A DNA stretch of 64,000 bases, taken from the NCBI RefSeq assembly GCF_030272615.1, contig NC_081412.1, positions 105,142,796 to 105,206,795 of the forward strand. The letters are read 5' to 3'. This DNA comes from Cryptomeria japonica (taxonomy: Eukaryota; Streptophyta; Pinopsida; Cupressales; Cupressaceae). How positions within the stretch are numbered: position 1 is the stretch's first letter; the number at the start of each line of letters is the position of its first letter. Below the pieces are notes generated by a model that worked only from the letters and a program-made list of their open reading frames with translations, was not told where the DNA came from and made no database searches. Both the position numbers and the translations under genes were made by a program. This document shows, piece after piece, positions 1-10,914 of this stretch.

Positions 1-2
1 CC

Positions 3-644
3 CAAAGAAGCCAATGGAAGAACCTAAGCAGCCTAAACCTAGAGAATAAGGGAGATAAATCCAATCACTTTAATCCTTTGGGGGAAAAGAAGGAAGTGAC
101 ATCAAATTATATCTCTAGCCCCTCAACCCAGGAAGCAGTGAGAAACGAATCAACCAAAGCCAACCCCCTAGGTACTACCCAAAAAGAGGAAATGAAAGAT
201 CAGACTGAATCTTCAAATGAGTTAGCTGAAGTGGTTGTTGACACTTATGAAGGCAAGGAACTGGAAGCAAAAGATTCCCAACATGAGGAAGGGGAGATCC
301 GTGACCCCCAAGAAGAAAGGACTAATTCTTCACTAGCCTCACCAAGTTTTGAAATTCAAGAAGCCCAAAAATGTGCAATTTTGGGTATGAGCCTATTGGA
401 CTCAGAACAGAGTTCAAAAATAGTGAACAATGTTTCAACTGATTCTAGAACTCCTAACTGGGGTAATGAAGAAGAAATCTCTAAAATCCTCAGCAACTCG
501 GAAGAGGCTCCTGTGATAGAAGCTGAATGGAAGCAACCAAAATACAGGAATAAGAAAGGATCTACTCCCGTGACTTCCCTTCTAAGGAAATCTAGCAGAA
601 TAGCTCAAGTTGATGTGGGGTACATCTCCTCTTCCCCAGGGTGA
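3..644 (+). CDS. LINE ORF1 protein, C-terminal part (partial)
   Basis: The frame is open from the window edge to a TGA at 642-644, so the start lies outside the window. The visible part is hydrophilic and rich in Glu, Ser and Lys. It contains a short NHFNPLGEK motif near the beginning, of the kind that precedes the low-complexity tail in plant L1 ORF1 proteins. Near its end is a basic patch (LLRKSSRIAQ). ORF1 proteins bind the element RNA as part of the retrotransposition particle; the RNA-binding and zinc-knuckle parts would lie upstream of the window. The stop is 95 bases before ORF2, the usual dicistronic arrangement. I identify it mainly by position before ORF2. Confidence 0.6.
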   Translation, partial: QRSQWKNLSSLNLENKGDKSNHFNPLGEKKEVTSNYISSPSTQEAVRNESTKANPLGTTQKEEMKDQTESSNELAEVVVDTYEGKELEAKDSQHEEGEIRDPQEERTNSSLASPSFEIQEAQKCAILGMSLLDSEQSSKIVNNVSTDSRTPNWGNEEEISKILSNSEEAPVIEAEWKQPKYRNKKGSTPVTSLLRKSSRIAQVDVGYISSSPG

Positions 645-739
645 CCCTCTAACCATAAAGTTAGAGATAAGGAGGCCAGCAAGAACATTGCAGATGGAAC
701 TCAAAATACTCTTAAGGAGTTGGGAATCGGTAAGTAGTT

Positions 740-3700
740 ATGAAGATTATCTCCTGGAATATTAGGGGACTCAATAATCTCCATAAACATGATATCATTA
801 GAAATATGATAAGAGATAGTAATATTGATATTTTTCTAATTCAAGAAACCAAAATGAGTAGATAAAAAGTTGAATATTTGAAGTTCTTTAAAAATGGTAA
901 TGTTAGTGGTGGCAGCCCCGAAGGTGCTTCAGGAGGTATTGCTACCATCTAGAACCTCAATACTGTTAAAGGTCATGTTATTATTCAGGACAATAATTTC
1001 TCTTGTATCAAATTTGAGCATTTAAAAGATGGTACTTCAGGGGTTCTCACTAATATTTATGCTCCAAATACTTTGAAGGCTAGAAACTCTATTTGGAAAA
1101 AAATTACACAGGCTAGGGACAACTTCAAAAATACTAGTTGGGTGGTTATGGGAGACTTCAATACTCCTTTGAGAGAGGAGGAAAAATTTGGAGGAAGTCC
1201 TCCTCAACTAGAAAGTAGGATGGCCCTCATGGATTTTATTAATTCTCAGGCTCTCAATGACTTGGAAATATAGGGATGCACTTATACTTGGACTAACAGA
1301 AGAATTGGCAATGATCTTATCCAAGTGCGTCTTGATAGAACCCTCATCTCTGATGACTGGTATAGTCATTACTTCTGTTCTTTGACGGCCCACATTCAGG
1401 TTGGATCTGATCATTTCCCTATCACCTTCATTGCTGACTCAATCAATAGAAGGAGAAGCTTTCCCTTCAGATTTGAAAAATTGTGGACCCTCCACCCTGA
1501 AATCAAAAGAAATATTAAGAAATGGTGGAGCATTCAAGTTGAGGGAATGGCTATGTTTAAAGTTGTCAAAAAGCTCAAAAGTGTGAAGGACAACATAAGA
1601 CTCTGGAACAAAACCAGCTTTGGGAATATTTTTGAGGCTAAGAGCAAAGTTTAGGAAGACCTTAAAAAAATATAGGGTCAAATCCAAAAGGATGGTTTTA
1701 GTACTGTGTTTATTGCTGATGAAAATGAGACTCTCAAAAAATACCATGATATCATTGCCAAAGAGGAAACATTCTGGAAGCAGAGATCAAGATGCATTTG
1801 GCTTAAGGAAGGAGATAGGAACACAAGATTCTTCCATATGTCGACGATTAAGCATAAAGCAGTTAATAGGGTTAACAAGCTAGTGATGGATAACGAGGAG
1901 TTGGTCAAGGAGGATGAAATAAGGAATGAAGCTAAAAGGTATTTCTCGAACCTCCTCAAGAGGGATCACAGCCTGGATATTAAAGCCCAATCCTCCTTTC
2001 TTCAGAACATTCCTTGTCTCATTGATGATCAAAAGAATGCCTTTCTCTCTTCCATTCCCTCTAACTTGGAAATAAAAAATGTTGTTTTCTCCTTTGATGG
2101 TAACAAAGCGCCTGGCCCAGAAGGCTTCCCAGTGTTCTTTTTCCAAGAATTTTGGGGGATTGTTGGAAAAGATGTATCCAATGGAGTTAAGGAATTTTTG
2201 GGGGTTAGAAAACTCTTGAAAGAAATCAATGGCACTTTTATTGCTCTCATACCCAAAACTCAAGGTGTTGATTCTTTGGACAAATTTAGACCTATTAACC
2301 TCTGCAATTCTTTTTACAAGATAATTTCCAAGGTTCTTACCTCTAGAATCTTGTCTATCCTTCCTGCGTTAATTAAACACCAGCAAAATGGTTTTGTTCC
2401 TGGAAGACAAATTCTTGACTCCATTATTACGGTCCATAAGAACATTCATTCTCTTGTTAGACCAAAGAAACAGGGTTTCATCCTAAAGCTTGATCTCTCC
2501 AAAGCCTATGATAGGGTTGACTGGTCTTTACTTCAGAAAGTCCTCACTTCTTTTGGTTTTTCCTCCAGAGTTGTCGACCTCCTCTCTCAGCTTACCACCT
2601 CATCTACTTTCATTGTTCTTGTCAATGGTTCTCCCTCAACTTTTTTCCAAGCTTCTAGAGGTTTAAGGCAAGGGGATCCTATCTCCCCCATCCTCTTCAT
2701 CATTATGGCAGAATGCTTTGGAAGGACTATGGAAAAAATGGTGTTGCAAGGCTCCTTTAAGGGCCTCCAACCATCTCCTGCTGACCTTATCTGTTCCCAC
2801 CAGTGGTTTGTTGATGATACTATTATTATGGGGGAATCAAGTATTTCAGAAGCTAAAGTCTTGAAGAGAATCCTATGTAAATTTGCCTCTGCTTCTGGTT
2901 AGCTTATCAATTGGGCTAAAAGTGAAGTTTTTTTCATTAATACTCCTGAGAGAAGACAACAAAGGATCAACATAATCCTAGAGTGTAGGATTGCTGATCT
3001 TCCTGCTACCTACCTTGGTCTCCCCATGGGCATTGCACCTCCTGATCCCTTCTGTAGTTCTCTTGTGGACAAATTTCATAAAACACTTGCAGGTTGGAAA
3101 GGAGCCCTCTTAAGTCAAGCTGGAAAGCTCCAACTCCTTAAGGCTACTCTTCAAAGTATTCCAATTTATGTTGTCCTTTTGGAGTTCTCTTGTGGACAAA
3201 TTTCATAAAACACTTGCAGGTTGGAAATGAGCCCTCTTAAGTCAAGCTGGAAATCTCCAACTCCTTAAGGCTACTCTTCAAAGTATTCCAATTTATGTTG
3301 TAAGTCTTTTCAGAATTCTAGTTAAGTATGCTGATGCAATCGAAAAAATTCAAAGAATATTCCTAGGGTCTGGGGTTGAAGATAAGAAAAGAATGTCTTT
3401 GGTGGCTTGGGACCAGGTCTGTAGGCCAAAAAGCAAAGGTTGGCTAGGCCTCAGAAGGATTTGTACCCTAAATGAAGCTCTCCTGTCCAAACAAGTTTGG
3501 AGAATGTTTCATTTAGACTTTGAATGGTGTAAAATTTGGTGAAGTACTCTCTTCTGTCCTCCTCTCTCTCCTCTTTTATCCATTCGAACCTTAGTATTGA
3601 TGGATCCCACATATGGAACCATGCCTCCAAATGTAAAGAAGATATAGCCAAAGGAGTGATTTGGAAACTAGGAAATGGTAGGAAAGTTAAATTCTAGGAG

Positions 3701-4971
3701 GATCCTTGGCTTTTTGATAAACCCTTGAATGATATCAATGAATGGGCCCCCTATGCTCCCTCTTGTATTAGAACTTTTGGCTCCTTAGTTTTTGAGTACT
3801 GGGTTGGTAATGAATGGCAGAACATTGAAAGCATCCACCCTAGCCTTTTTAAGCTCAAGATCCACCTGTCTGCAGTATGGCTGAATAAAGAAGAAGACTC
3901 CTTGATTTGGAAACATGATCCTAAAGGTACTTTATCTGTTTCCTCTGTGTATTGTATCCCCCCCCCCTCTCAATCAACCCTTACTAGTCTAAAGCCTAGA
4001 TTAAGGGTCTCACCCCCAAAATCAATCTTTTCTTCTGGACCAGCCTCCAAAATAAGATTCTGACCCTTGACAACCTCAAAGGCGGAGGATTTGCCCTCCC
4101 TAATAGATGTGTGTTGTGCCTTCAAGAGGAAGAGTCTATGGACCACCTTGCTCTCCACTGTTCCTTCTCAGCCTCTGTTTGGGAAAGTTTTCTCAAGAGT
4201 TTTAATATGGTCTGGGTGTTTCTGAATAACATAAGTGACCTATTCTCTTCCTGGAGTATTAAATGGACTAACTCTTTTTTGAGATGTTTGTGGCAGCTCT
4301 CTTTTCCTCACATCTAGTGGGAACTATGGAAAGAAAGAAATAACTGAATCTTCAGGGATGTCTCCCTTAATCAGGATATTGTGTTCCAGAAAATTCAATG
4401 GTCGATTCAGAAAAATATAAGGATCATTGAGGGTCCTTGTTACTCAAACAACTCACTGGAATCAAACATCTTGAGGGTATGGAATATGAAGATTACTGAT
4501 GGTCCTAACAACCACAATAAAAGGCTTGAAGCTAAATGGTAAACCCCTCCTCAAGGTTGGTTCAAAGTTAATTTTGATGGTGCTGCCAAAGGTAACCCTG
4601 GTCCTTCAGGTTGTGGAGCTATACTGAGAGATGACAGAGGAATTTGCAAGGAAATGGTTGCTATCCCTATTGGAACCCAAACCAACCATAAAGTTGAAGC
4701 AATGGCAGCTCTTCAAGGAATCCTCCTACCTAAAAAGTGGAATTTCCCCTATCTATGGATTGAAGGGGATTCAAATAATATTATAAAGTGTCTTAAGGGG
4801 ACTTCAAAACCTTCATGGTCGATTCACAACATAATCACCTCTGCTATTGATCTTATTAGCACCTTTAAAAATTGCCATATATCCCACATCTACTGGGAGG
4901 CCAACAATTCTGTTGACTGGGCTACCAATGCGGCAGTTAAAAGTGAGGAAATTACCACGTGGATGGGTTAA
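740..4971 (+). pseudogene. LINE ORF2: endonuclease / reverse transcriptase / RNase H, degenerate
   Basis: The ATG at 740 opens the classic endonuclease start MKIISWNIRGLN, and the GDFN motif lies near 1151. Reverse transcriptase blocks follow in the same frame: LSKAYDRVDW near 2494, GLRQGDPISP near 2659 and FVDD at 2807-2818 (A replaced by V in the usual FADD). A Cys/His zinc finger of the RT-associated type (CVLC...HLALHC) is at about 4108-4160. An RNase H domain (FDGAAKGNPG near 4573, then the E in VEAMA and EGDS) ends at 4971. The family nicks target DNA and copies its RNA there. Stops interrupt the frame near 862, 950, 1273, 1654 and 2902, and the frame shifts between 4063 and 4111. A 119-bp tandem duplication lies inside. 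The gene cannot be functional. Confidence 0.85.
3056..3301 (+). repeat. 119-bp tandem duplication inside the LINE RT region
   Basis: Bases 3056-3174 recur at 3183-3301 with a period of 127 and an 8-bp spacer (ccttttgg). The two copies differ at only a few positions. The first copy continues the ORF2 frame downstream of the RT palm. The second copy resumes the normal sequence, so the duplication arose after the element was already present. Confidence 0.9.
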
Positions 4972-5212
4972 CACAGACTCCCTAAAGACGTCAGACAAAT
5001 CATTAGTAATGAGAGATATAGAAGCACTCCAAAGATTCTTGATGGACAGGATAATTATGAAAAGTACTAATGTGAGTACTTCGAGTTACTATAATAATGA
5101 GAATATCACTCATTCTAACATCAATTCCATTAACTCTCATACTTTCTGGGTAACTATTATAGTTCTGAAAAGCTCTCTAGTTTATCTGCTCTGCAAGCTT
5201 CAAAATTTGACC

Positions 5213-6937
5213 ATGGGCAGCAACAACATGGGTGGAAACAAGAGGAGATATGAACCAAGTAGTTGTAAAGAATGGAAATAGAAGGAAGAGGTTTGGGGTA
5301 TACTGTAGCAGGGTGGTCTCTCGAACTTCATGGAGAGACTCCATGGTTGAGATGGTATGGTTACCAGTCTTTTCTACAAGAACTGGAAGAAGGGCATGTT
5401 AATAATGGGTGATCAAATGGTTGAAATCGATGAAGACTTAATTGCTCAAGCTACGGGCCTCACAAGGGAAGGCTGCAACTTCTACAGAGATAGGAAGGTT
5501 AGTAGGGAAGCTATTGAAAGGTACCCAGAAATGGAGAAAGAGAAAAAATGACTGGTAAAGTTGACCAAAACCTACTACCTGCCCAGGGCTTTTGCCAAAC
5601 CCTAGAGGGAAATCCTCTTTGTTTTAATGTGTTATATCACTCTAGATGCTAGGTTTACAAAAGTTTATGGCTATCACTTTGTTCTGTTAAACCACTTTAG
5701 GCACAATGATAAGGTTAATTTCCCTTATTTCCTACTTTCCTCGATGAATGCATCCCTCAAGGCCTATAAGGAGAATCCTCTGGGTGATTCTGCTATGCAC
5801 CAAGGCCTAATGGTCCTAATTTATGACCATTTAAAAGCCAACCAAATAGCTCAGATGCAGCCCTCCTTGGACTCTAAGGAAGAGATGTTTGATTCTGCCT
5901 TTTCTGAGGAGGAGGAATCTGACAGTTACTCTTCAAATGACACAAAGGATAGCACTGATGTCTTGGAGTATGAAAGTGGGAAGAAGAGGAAATACAATCA
6001 AACAAGACCCTCTTCCTCTAAGGGCAAAAAGCCAAAAAGCAAACCCCTGATCAGCATCTCTTTGGAAGAGGAGTACTCGGATGACTCTGAAAAGGAGAAC
6101 CCTAAAGGGTTGCTGAAGAAGAAAACAAAAGACCATACCTAGACTAGGAAAAAGAACAAGAAGAAAGAGGAGACTGGTAAGGACCCGGCAGCCGACAAGC
6201 AAGCTAAGGCCCTGGAAGTTGATCGGAGTCTGGAAAAGGAGACCATGGAAGAGACTCTTAGGGCTGCTAATACAATTTTTACCCTCCACATCCCTAAAGA
6301 GGAACAGGTTACCCCTGGAAAAGCTACCCCCCCATCTAGTCCTCCTCCTGAGAGTTTGCATGGTTTCATGGAAACTATGGAGTGGCTCATTAATGGCTAC
6401 AAGAAAGTTGAGGATGAAAACAAAAAACTCTGCAATAGAGTCTTGATCCTGGAAACCATTAATACTGGGGAAGGGAACACTATGGTAGACTATATTGAGC
6501 ACCTAAAAAACACCATTGCCAAAGCTAAAGACATCAGAGATGCTTTTAACCCCAGGTTTGAGAAGATTGAGAAGGATTTGCTGGAAAGGAAGAGCCTTGC
6601 TGACACTAGCGATAAAACCCTCTCGGATACCGTTACCAAAATTGGTAAAATTGAGGAGTGTCTGAAGAACATTATTGAACAGAGCCTAAGTATCCTAAAG
6701 ATCTCAGCTAACAACACCCACACCCTCATCAGCAAACTGGATGAAGAAAAGAAAATCCAGGACATAGACCTGGAAGCTGAAGGAATAGGGGAAGCTCAAG
6801 GTCCTAGAACCCGCACTAGAGGCAAGAGGAAGGAAAAGAAACGGAACAAGGATGTGGAAGACTTGAAAGTTGTTGGGGCCACCTATGACGAGCTGGTGAT
6901 TAAGGCGGAGGATTTGCTGAAGAAAATTACCGTGTAG
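5213..6937 (+). pseudogene. Unknown ~575-codon protein with C-terminal coiled coil, behind LINE ORF2
   Basis: From the ATG at 5213 (MGSNNMGGNK) one reading frame can be followed to the stop at 6937, broken only by single in-frame stops (near 5281, 5551, 5603 and 6142, plus two near 5310-5350). The first ~200 codons look globular, with motifs such as IDEDLIAQATGLTREG and FPYFLLSSMNASL. Next comes an acidic/Lys-Ser-rich linker (about 5860-6240). A long heptad-rich coiled coil follows (about 6240-6770), and the end is basic (TRGKRKEKKRNK). I see no catalytic motif. The order of parts resembles the protein at 13877-15829 in this window. It lies 242 bases after the RNase H stop, in the same orientation, and could be a third LINE ORF or a separate captured gene. 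Family unknown. Confidence 0.5.
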
Positions 6938-7139
6938 TGCTTTTTTTATTTCTTTGCTATTTTTTGTTGTTAAGCTGTTCTTTCTATCTACTGGTCTTTT
7001 GGCTAGTCTTTTTGTATGCGGACTTTAAAGCACTGTTCTTCTTAGTGCTTTTTCTCTACCTATGTTGTAAAGGTTTTGGGTCCTGAAAACCTATTTTTTA
7101 ATTAATCAGAACTCTCCAAAAGAAATAGATAATCTAAAT
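6938..7139 (+). other. T-rich non-coding tail after the third ORF, probable LINE 3' UTR
   Basis: The stretch is T-rich with short pyrimidine runs and ends around tttttaattaatca near 7100-7110. That would fit a LINE 3' untranslated region. I see no ORF and no clear poly(A). The following LTR-element sequence begins around 7115-7140, but the exact junction is not visible. Confidence 0.35.
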
Positions 7140-8622
7140 GCAAAAGCCAACCGGTCAGTATTCTCTACTGCACACCGACATATTGCATTAATGGCAGAAA
7201 GAGTAAAAGACGTAACAAAAGAAACAAAAAAATGGATGGGATATATTCCTTGTGGATAAGGAAAAGAAGAAAGAGTACAGGAACCCCAAGCCTATCAAAG
7301 TCTATCAAAAGGACAAAGAAAAAGGTAAAGGAAAGGTTGGTGGACCTCCTAGTATCAAAATAAAAGATAACTTATCCCCACGGCCTCTGATTACTCCACA
7401 GGTAACAACAACAGAATACCAACTGACAGATGATAGTATGGATGTATCACAAGAGGATACTAATCCTAACTCAAAGATACTATACACAGTTGATGTTGAT
7501 ACTCAAAAAGTCAACATTGTGGTAGATAAAGACACAACTGGTAAGACTGACATGGCTAATGAGCCACTGGCAACTGAGAACATTGATAATACTAAAAGAA
7601 AATTTGAAGATGATAGCATAGGGAAATAGAAAGAGACTAAAATAGATCAACAGATAGAGAGACAAGCAGAGCAACAGGCTCTGGAACAGGTTCATGTGGA
7701 AACAGTGCCACCGACAACAAGAGAGAAACAAAAACCCTTGCTTAAGGAAACAGAAACATGAACTGACCTACCAGAGGTAACTACAAGAATGGTTACTTCC
7801 TCCACCGGCAGAATTCAGAATGTTGGATCCTCCTCAGCAGATTATAAAACAACCAATGTAACTGAAGTTCTTTTAGATTCTTTGAAGAAAATAACTGATT
7901 GTAGTTCACAAGCTTATAAAGCTATAGATGACACAATCCCAATTTTAAGGATGATAGCTCCTAAATGCAACATAGATAATAAGGATTCTTTGAGTCAACT
8001 TGACACTTTGTCAAAGTATATTACTGAGAACACAGTGACAGTTGAGCAAATAAAGGAATAGACATTCAAAGATAGGCTGTAAATTGAAAAATAGAAATTC
8101 TTTGAGGATCAAATAAAGAAGTGTACTAGGGAATTTGACACACTTCTATCAGAACTATGTAACATATTGAAGGAATTTAAAACTCTATACAAAGATACTT
8201 GCAAGACAAACTTCTTAATATTTGACATAGATAAGAAAATGAGCAAGGTACAAGAAGAAATAAATAAACTTGCTGACAATTTTGTTAATTCACCTGATAC
8301 ATTATCAGTTTTTGAGCAAAAGATAACAGCTTTTGAGGAAGAGTTACTGAAGCTAGAGAGAGAAAAGGAGAGAATAATAAACAAGGCTAAGAATCTAAGA
8401 CTAAGACTAAGTCCAAGACTGGACTATCTAGCATCCCTGAGAAAGGAAATATCTGAGGCATTAGTACAAGGACAGAAAACACCGGCAGAGCATATGGAGC
8501 ACCTCACCGGTACAGTTCAAAGAATAGAGGCAGCAATAAAAGATAGTAAGAAGTTTATGGAAGGCATAAATTTGGTTTTGGCAGATCTTTTTCAAATTGT
8601 AACCACCCAGTTACAAAGTTGA
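7140..8622 (+). pseudogene. Coiled-coil protein of the LTR element, C-terminal two thirds
   Basis: Four open stretches in two frames (7252-7629, 7789-8061, 8167-8622 and linking sequence) together read as one degenerate protein. It begins with a Lys-rich linker (KDKEKGKGKVGG), continues through a Ser/Thr/Asp-rich part, and ends in a long helical region (about 7850-8620) with heptad Leu/Ile/Phe spacing, for example FEEELLKLEREKERI. The helical part is the counterpart of the minus-strand fragment at 12222-12899. Both share a segment reading as LL..LKKI/LLKEGTID followed by an Ile-x-Pro-x-Cys motif. No enzyme motif is visible. It lies directly upstream of the polypurine tract and LTR, so it fills the position where pol would be. 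Function unknown. Confidence 0.5.
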
Positions 8623-8673
8623 GACAGAAAAACTACAACTCTATTGACACCTTGACAATCTTTGTCATTGATG

Positions 8674-8830
8674 CCAAAGGGGGAGTAGTAGTATGAGAAA
8701 ATAATCAGCAAAAGACTTATCTACTCAGGGGGAGCTCACATATTTTTGGTAATATTTTTGGTACACAATTTTTGGATTACAAGTTTTGGAATTTTCTCAT
8801 GAGTGTTGTCATCAATGCCAAAGGGGGAGA
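8674..8830 (+). promoter_or_regulatory. Polypurine tract (8818-8830) with two upstream look-alikes
   Basis: ccaaagggggaga at 8818-8830 abuts the LTR start and is the expected primer for plus-strand DNA synthesis. Two similar G-runs precede it, at 8674-8685 (ccaaagggggag) and 8727-8733 (aggggga). The complete Copia element at 21377-28091 also has an upstream duplicate tract. Confidence 0.75.
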
Positions 8831-9095
8831 TTGTTGGCATATGCACACTCCAATGAGACAATTGTAGGTGATTGAAGGTTTTGTCATTGATGGCAACCTT
8901 ACAATCCTATGACACTGGCAAGACAGTCCACTAGCACTAGCAAGATCAGACTCTACACCGGCACTCACATCACCAGCATCGACAGTGAAAGGAAGCATAC
9001 TGGCACAGAAGCTGACAGGATTTTTGTTGTTTATATATATTTTTTATTATTTGTAAAAACATTGTAAGCCGACTTGGCAAGTTGTAAAATGACTC

Positions 9096-9104
9096 TTATA
9101 TAAG
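9096..9104 (+). promoter_or_regulatory. Putative TATA box of the LTR promoter
   Basis: TTATATAAG lies about 265 bases into the LTR, upstream of the R/U5-like block. The minus-strand sister LTR has a similar motif at about 13405-13414. Confidence 0.45.
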
Positions 9105-9264
9105 AGAGATCATTGTAGGACATTTGTAATGAAAAAAGAGGAATGTAATTAGGCGAAATAAGGCAGACCTATTATGCGAATTATAGGTTAAAGGTCTATG
9201 TAAGAAGCAGAGTAGAAACCGGTACTCAATCTAGCATTATAGTTGCTATTTTGAAGCAGTACAA

Positions 9265-10149
9265 TGTAAGGAAGTTAAGTAGCGGAAACAACTTCCTACA
9301 CTAACCTTGAGAGGAGGGTAATGCAAAACTTTTTCAGATCATTACAACAGTTACAGAAAATAGAAATAGATATAATAGCAATCATACCACAACACAATGA
9401 TTTACGTGGGGAAAACCCTTTCGGGAGAAAAACCCCACCCTCCAAAAGCAGCTCAATATTTTATTCAGCAATCAAAAACAGATTACAAAATACTTGCAGA
9501 GCAAGCTCTTCGCAGGAGTACCATTAATCAGAGATTCAGAGGCAACTCAATAGCCATAAGACTCTTACACACAACCTCTATCTCACACACCTCATAAATA
9601 GGAGATACAATACAAGAAACCGTCAAACGGTATTACAAAACCATGGGCTAAAACCACCCAATAAGGTGTAGCCGACCTTATCTCCCTTCTATGACATGTT
9701 AAAGCACACATCAACACGTGTCGCTCCCTTTTACAGCTCATTTATGTATTCGATACAAATTATTTTTCCTATTTCAGGAGTACAAACTTCCGGAGGCCAT
9801 AACTTGAGAACCGGGTGTCCGATTGACGAACCGTTTGAAGCGCCGGAAAGCTCGCGAAGTGCTCTATCACCTCGTAACCCACTTCGCCGGTTATGGCAAC
9901 TTTTCAGGGCGTTTCGGAGCCTCTAAAGTCCCCAAAATTAAGTTTAAACATTTTATTGCACCCCTCCAAGATGAAAACTTTAATATCTTCAAAACTAGCT
10001 GTGACCTTGCGACGTAACTTTACCGGAATGCTTATCTGGCCAACCAGAAGCTTCAGGGTGAGTTTCGCACCATTTCGTGCTCAAATAAAAACTTACTATA
10101 AATAGTAACCTCGCATAAATGCAAGGTTGAGACACCATTTTTCCCAACA
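9265..10149 (-). repeat. Solo LTR (885 bp) with perfect TACAA target duplication
   Basis: The segment begins TGTAAGGAAG and ends TTTCCCAACA, giving the TG...CA ends of an LTR. It is flanked by TACAA at 9260-9264 and again at 10150-10154. Read on the minus strand it starts TGTTGGGAAAAATGG. On that strand it carries a TATA-like motif near 10095-10108 and the conserved R/U5 block at 9381-9436 (ggggaaaaccc...gggagaaaaacc on the plus strand). No internal region is present, so it is the product of recombination between two LTRs after insertion into the older LTR. The short ORFs within it are not genes. Confidence 0.85.
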
Positions 10150-10527
10150 TACAAGACACTAGATTTATATAATCCATTTTGTAAGTTAATGAGACTTCCC
10201 ATTTTGTATTTGAGCAGTGAGCTCTAGGCAGTTGGCCTTCCTGCATGTGCAGGCCCCTCTTGTAGCAGTAATATTCTCTTATTGGCCAGTAAGTGAATAT
10301 TGTGGGTCACAAATCCCACCGAGGTTTTTCCCACACCAGGTTTCCTCGTTAAATCCTTGTGTTATGGTGTGATTTTTATGTGGTTGTTTTTATCTCTATT
10401 TATTGCATTACTTTCTGCTTACCGGTACATAGTATTAATAGACTCTACATGTTTTAAATTAAGAAAATCTTATAACTAGTTAGATATTGATTCACCCCCC
10501 CTCTCAATATCAGTGGGAATCCTAACA

Positions 10528-10914
10528 CAGCCATAGCAATTGATATCCTAATTATAGAATGTGAAATATACACATAACTATGAATAAAGATTAAGAAAAA
10601 CTAAGAAAGATGCTTATTGCAAACATAAATGACTAATGGACAAGAATTGAATTCATTGTAGATAGTTTTGAATATCAAATTCACTTATTTGTGTGCATTT
10701 AGTAACTCATGTACTTATGGCCAACCATTTATCTCTTTCATAAATTGAACACTTATCAATAACATTAAATGGCTAAGTAATTATGTTTTAGTTGAAATTG
10801 AAAATAAAATATTTTATTTCAGGACAACTCACACTATTCCCTATCATATTTTAGACTCTTGGTTTTGTTAGTAGTGGTTTGATGTCTTTGGAGCTGATCA
10901 TTGCATTTCTTTAG
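10528..10914. other. A+T-rich spacer, no feature seen
   Basis: I see no ORF, LTR ends or repeat here. It separates the LTR end from the PPR pseudogene and may be original flanking DNA. Confidence 0.5.

Larger units (their letters stand above)
1..7110 (+). mobile_element. L1-type plant LINE, 5'-truncated by the window edge
   Basis: This is a non-LTR retrotransposon read left to right. It carries an ORF1 tail (3-644), an ORF2 with endonuclease, reverse transcriptase, zinc finger and RNase H (740-4971), and then a third broken ORF (5213-6937). A T-rich tail without coding potential follows to about 7110. An RNase H domain after the RT is known from plant L1 LINEs. The element is dead: ORF2 has several in-frame stops, one frameshift and an internal duplication. 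No poly(A) run or target duplication could be identified, so the 3' border is approximate. Whether the third ORF belongs to the LINE is an inference from its orientation and position. Confidence 0.8.
7115..10527 (+). mobile_element. 3' half of a non-autonomous Copia-type LTR element
   Basis: The segment consists of a broken coiled-coil ORF (7140-8622), a purine-rich 3' region ending in ccaaagggggaga (8818-8830), and an LTR starting TGTTGG at 8832 and ending CCTAACA at 10527. No RT, integrase or RNase H is visible. The 5' LTR and the N-terminal part of the ORF are missing, cut off at the junction with the LINE. The LTR style and polypurine tract match the complete Copia element at 21377-28091, so the element probably moved with Copia enzymes supplied in trans. 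Elements with LTRs and a foreign ORF are known as LARD/TR-GAG-like. The boundary at 7115 is approximate. Confidence 0.6.
8832..10527 (+). repeat. 3' LTR (TGTTGG...CCTAACA), split by a nested solo LTR
   Basis: The LTR starts TGTTGGCATATG right after the polypurine tract and ends CCTAACA after a C-run (caccccccctct). Bases 9265-10149 are a foreign solo LTR. Removing it and one TACAA copy leaves an LTR of about 800 bp. That matches in length and sequence the minus-strand LTR at 12901-13652, for example the shared stretch around agcagtaca ... ataatcc. A TATA motif lies at 9096-9104. The ggtttttccc...aggtttcc block typical of the R/U5 part is at about 10323-10345. Confidence 0.8.
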
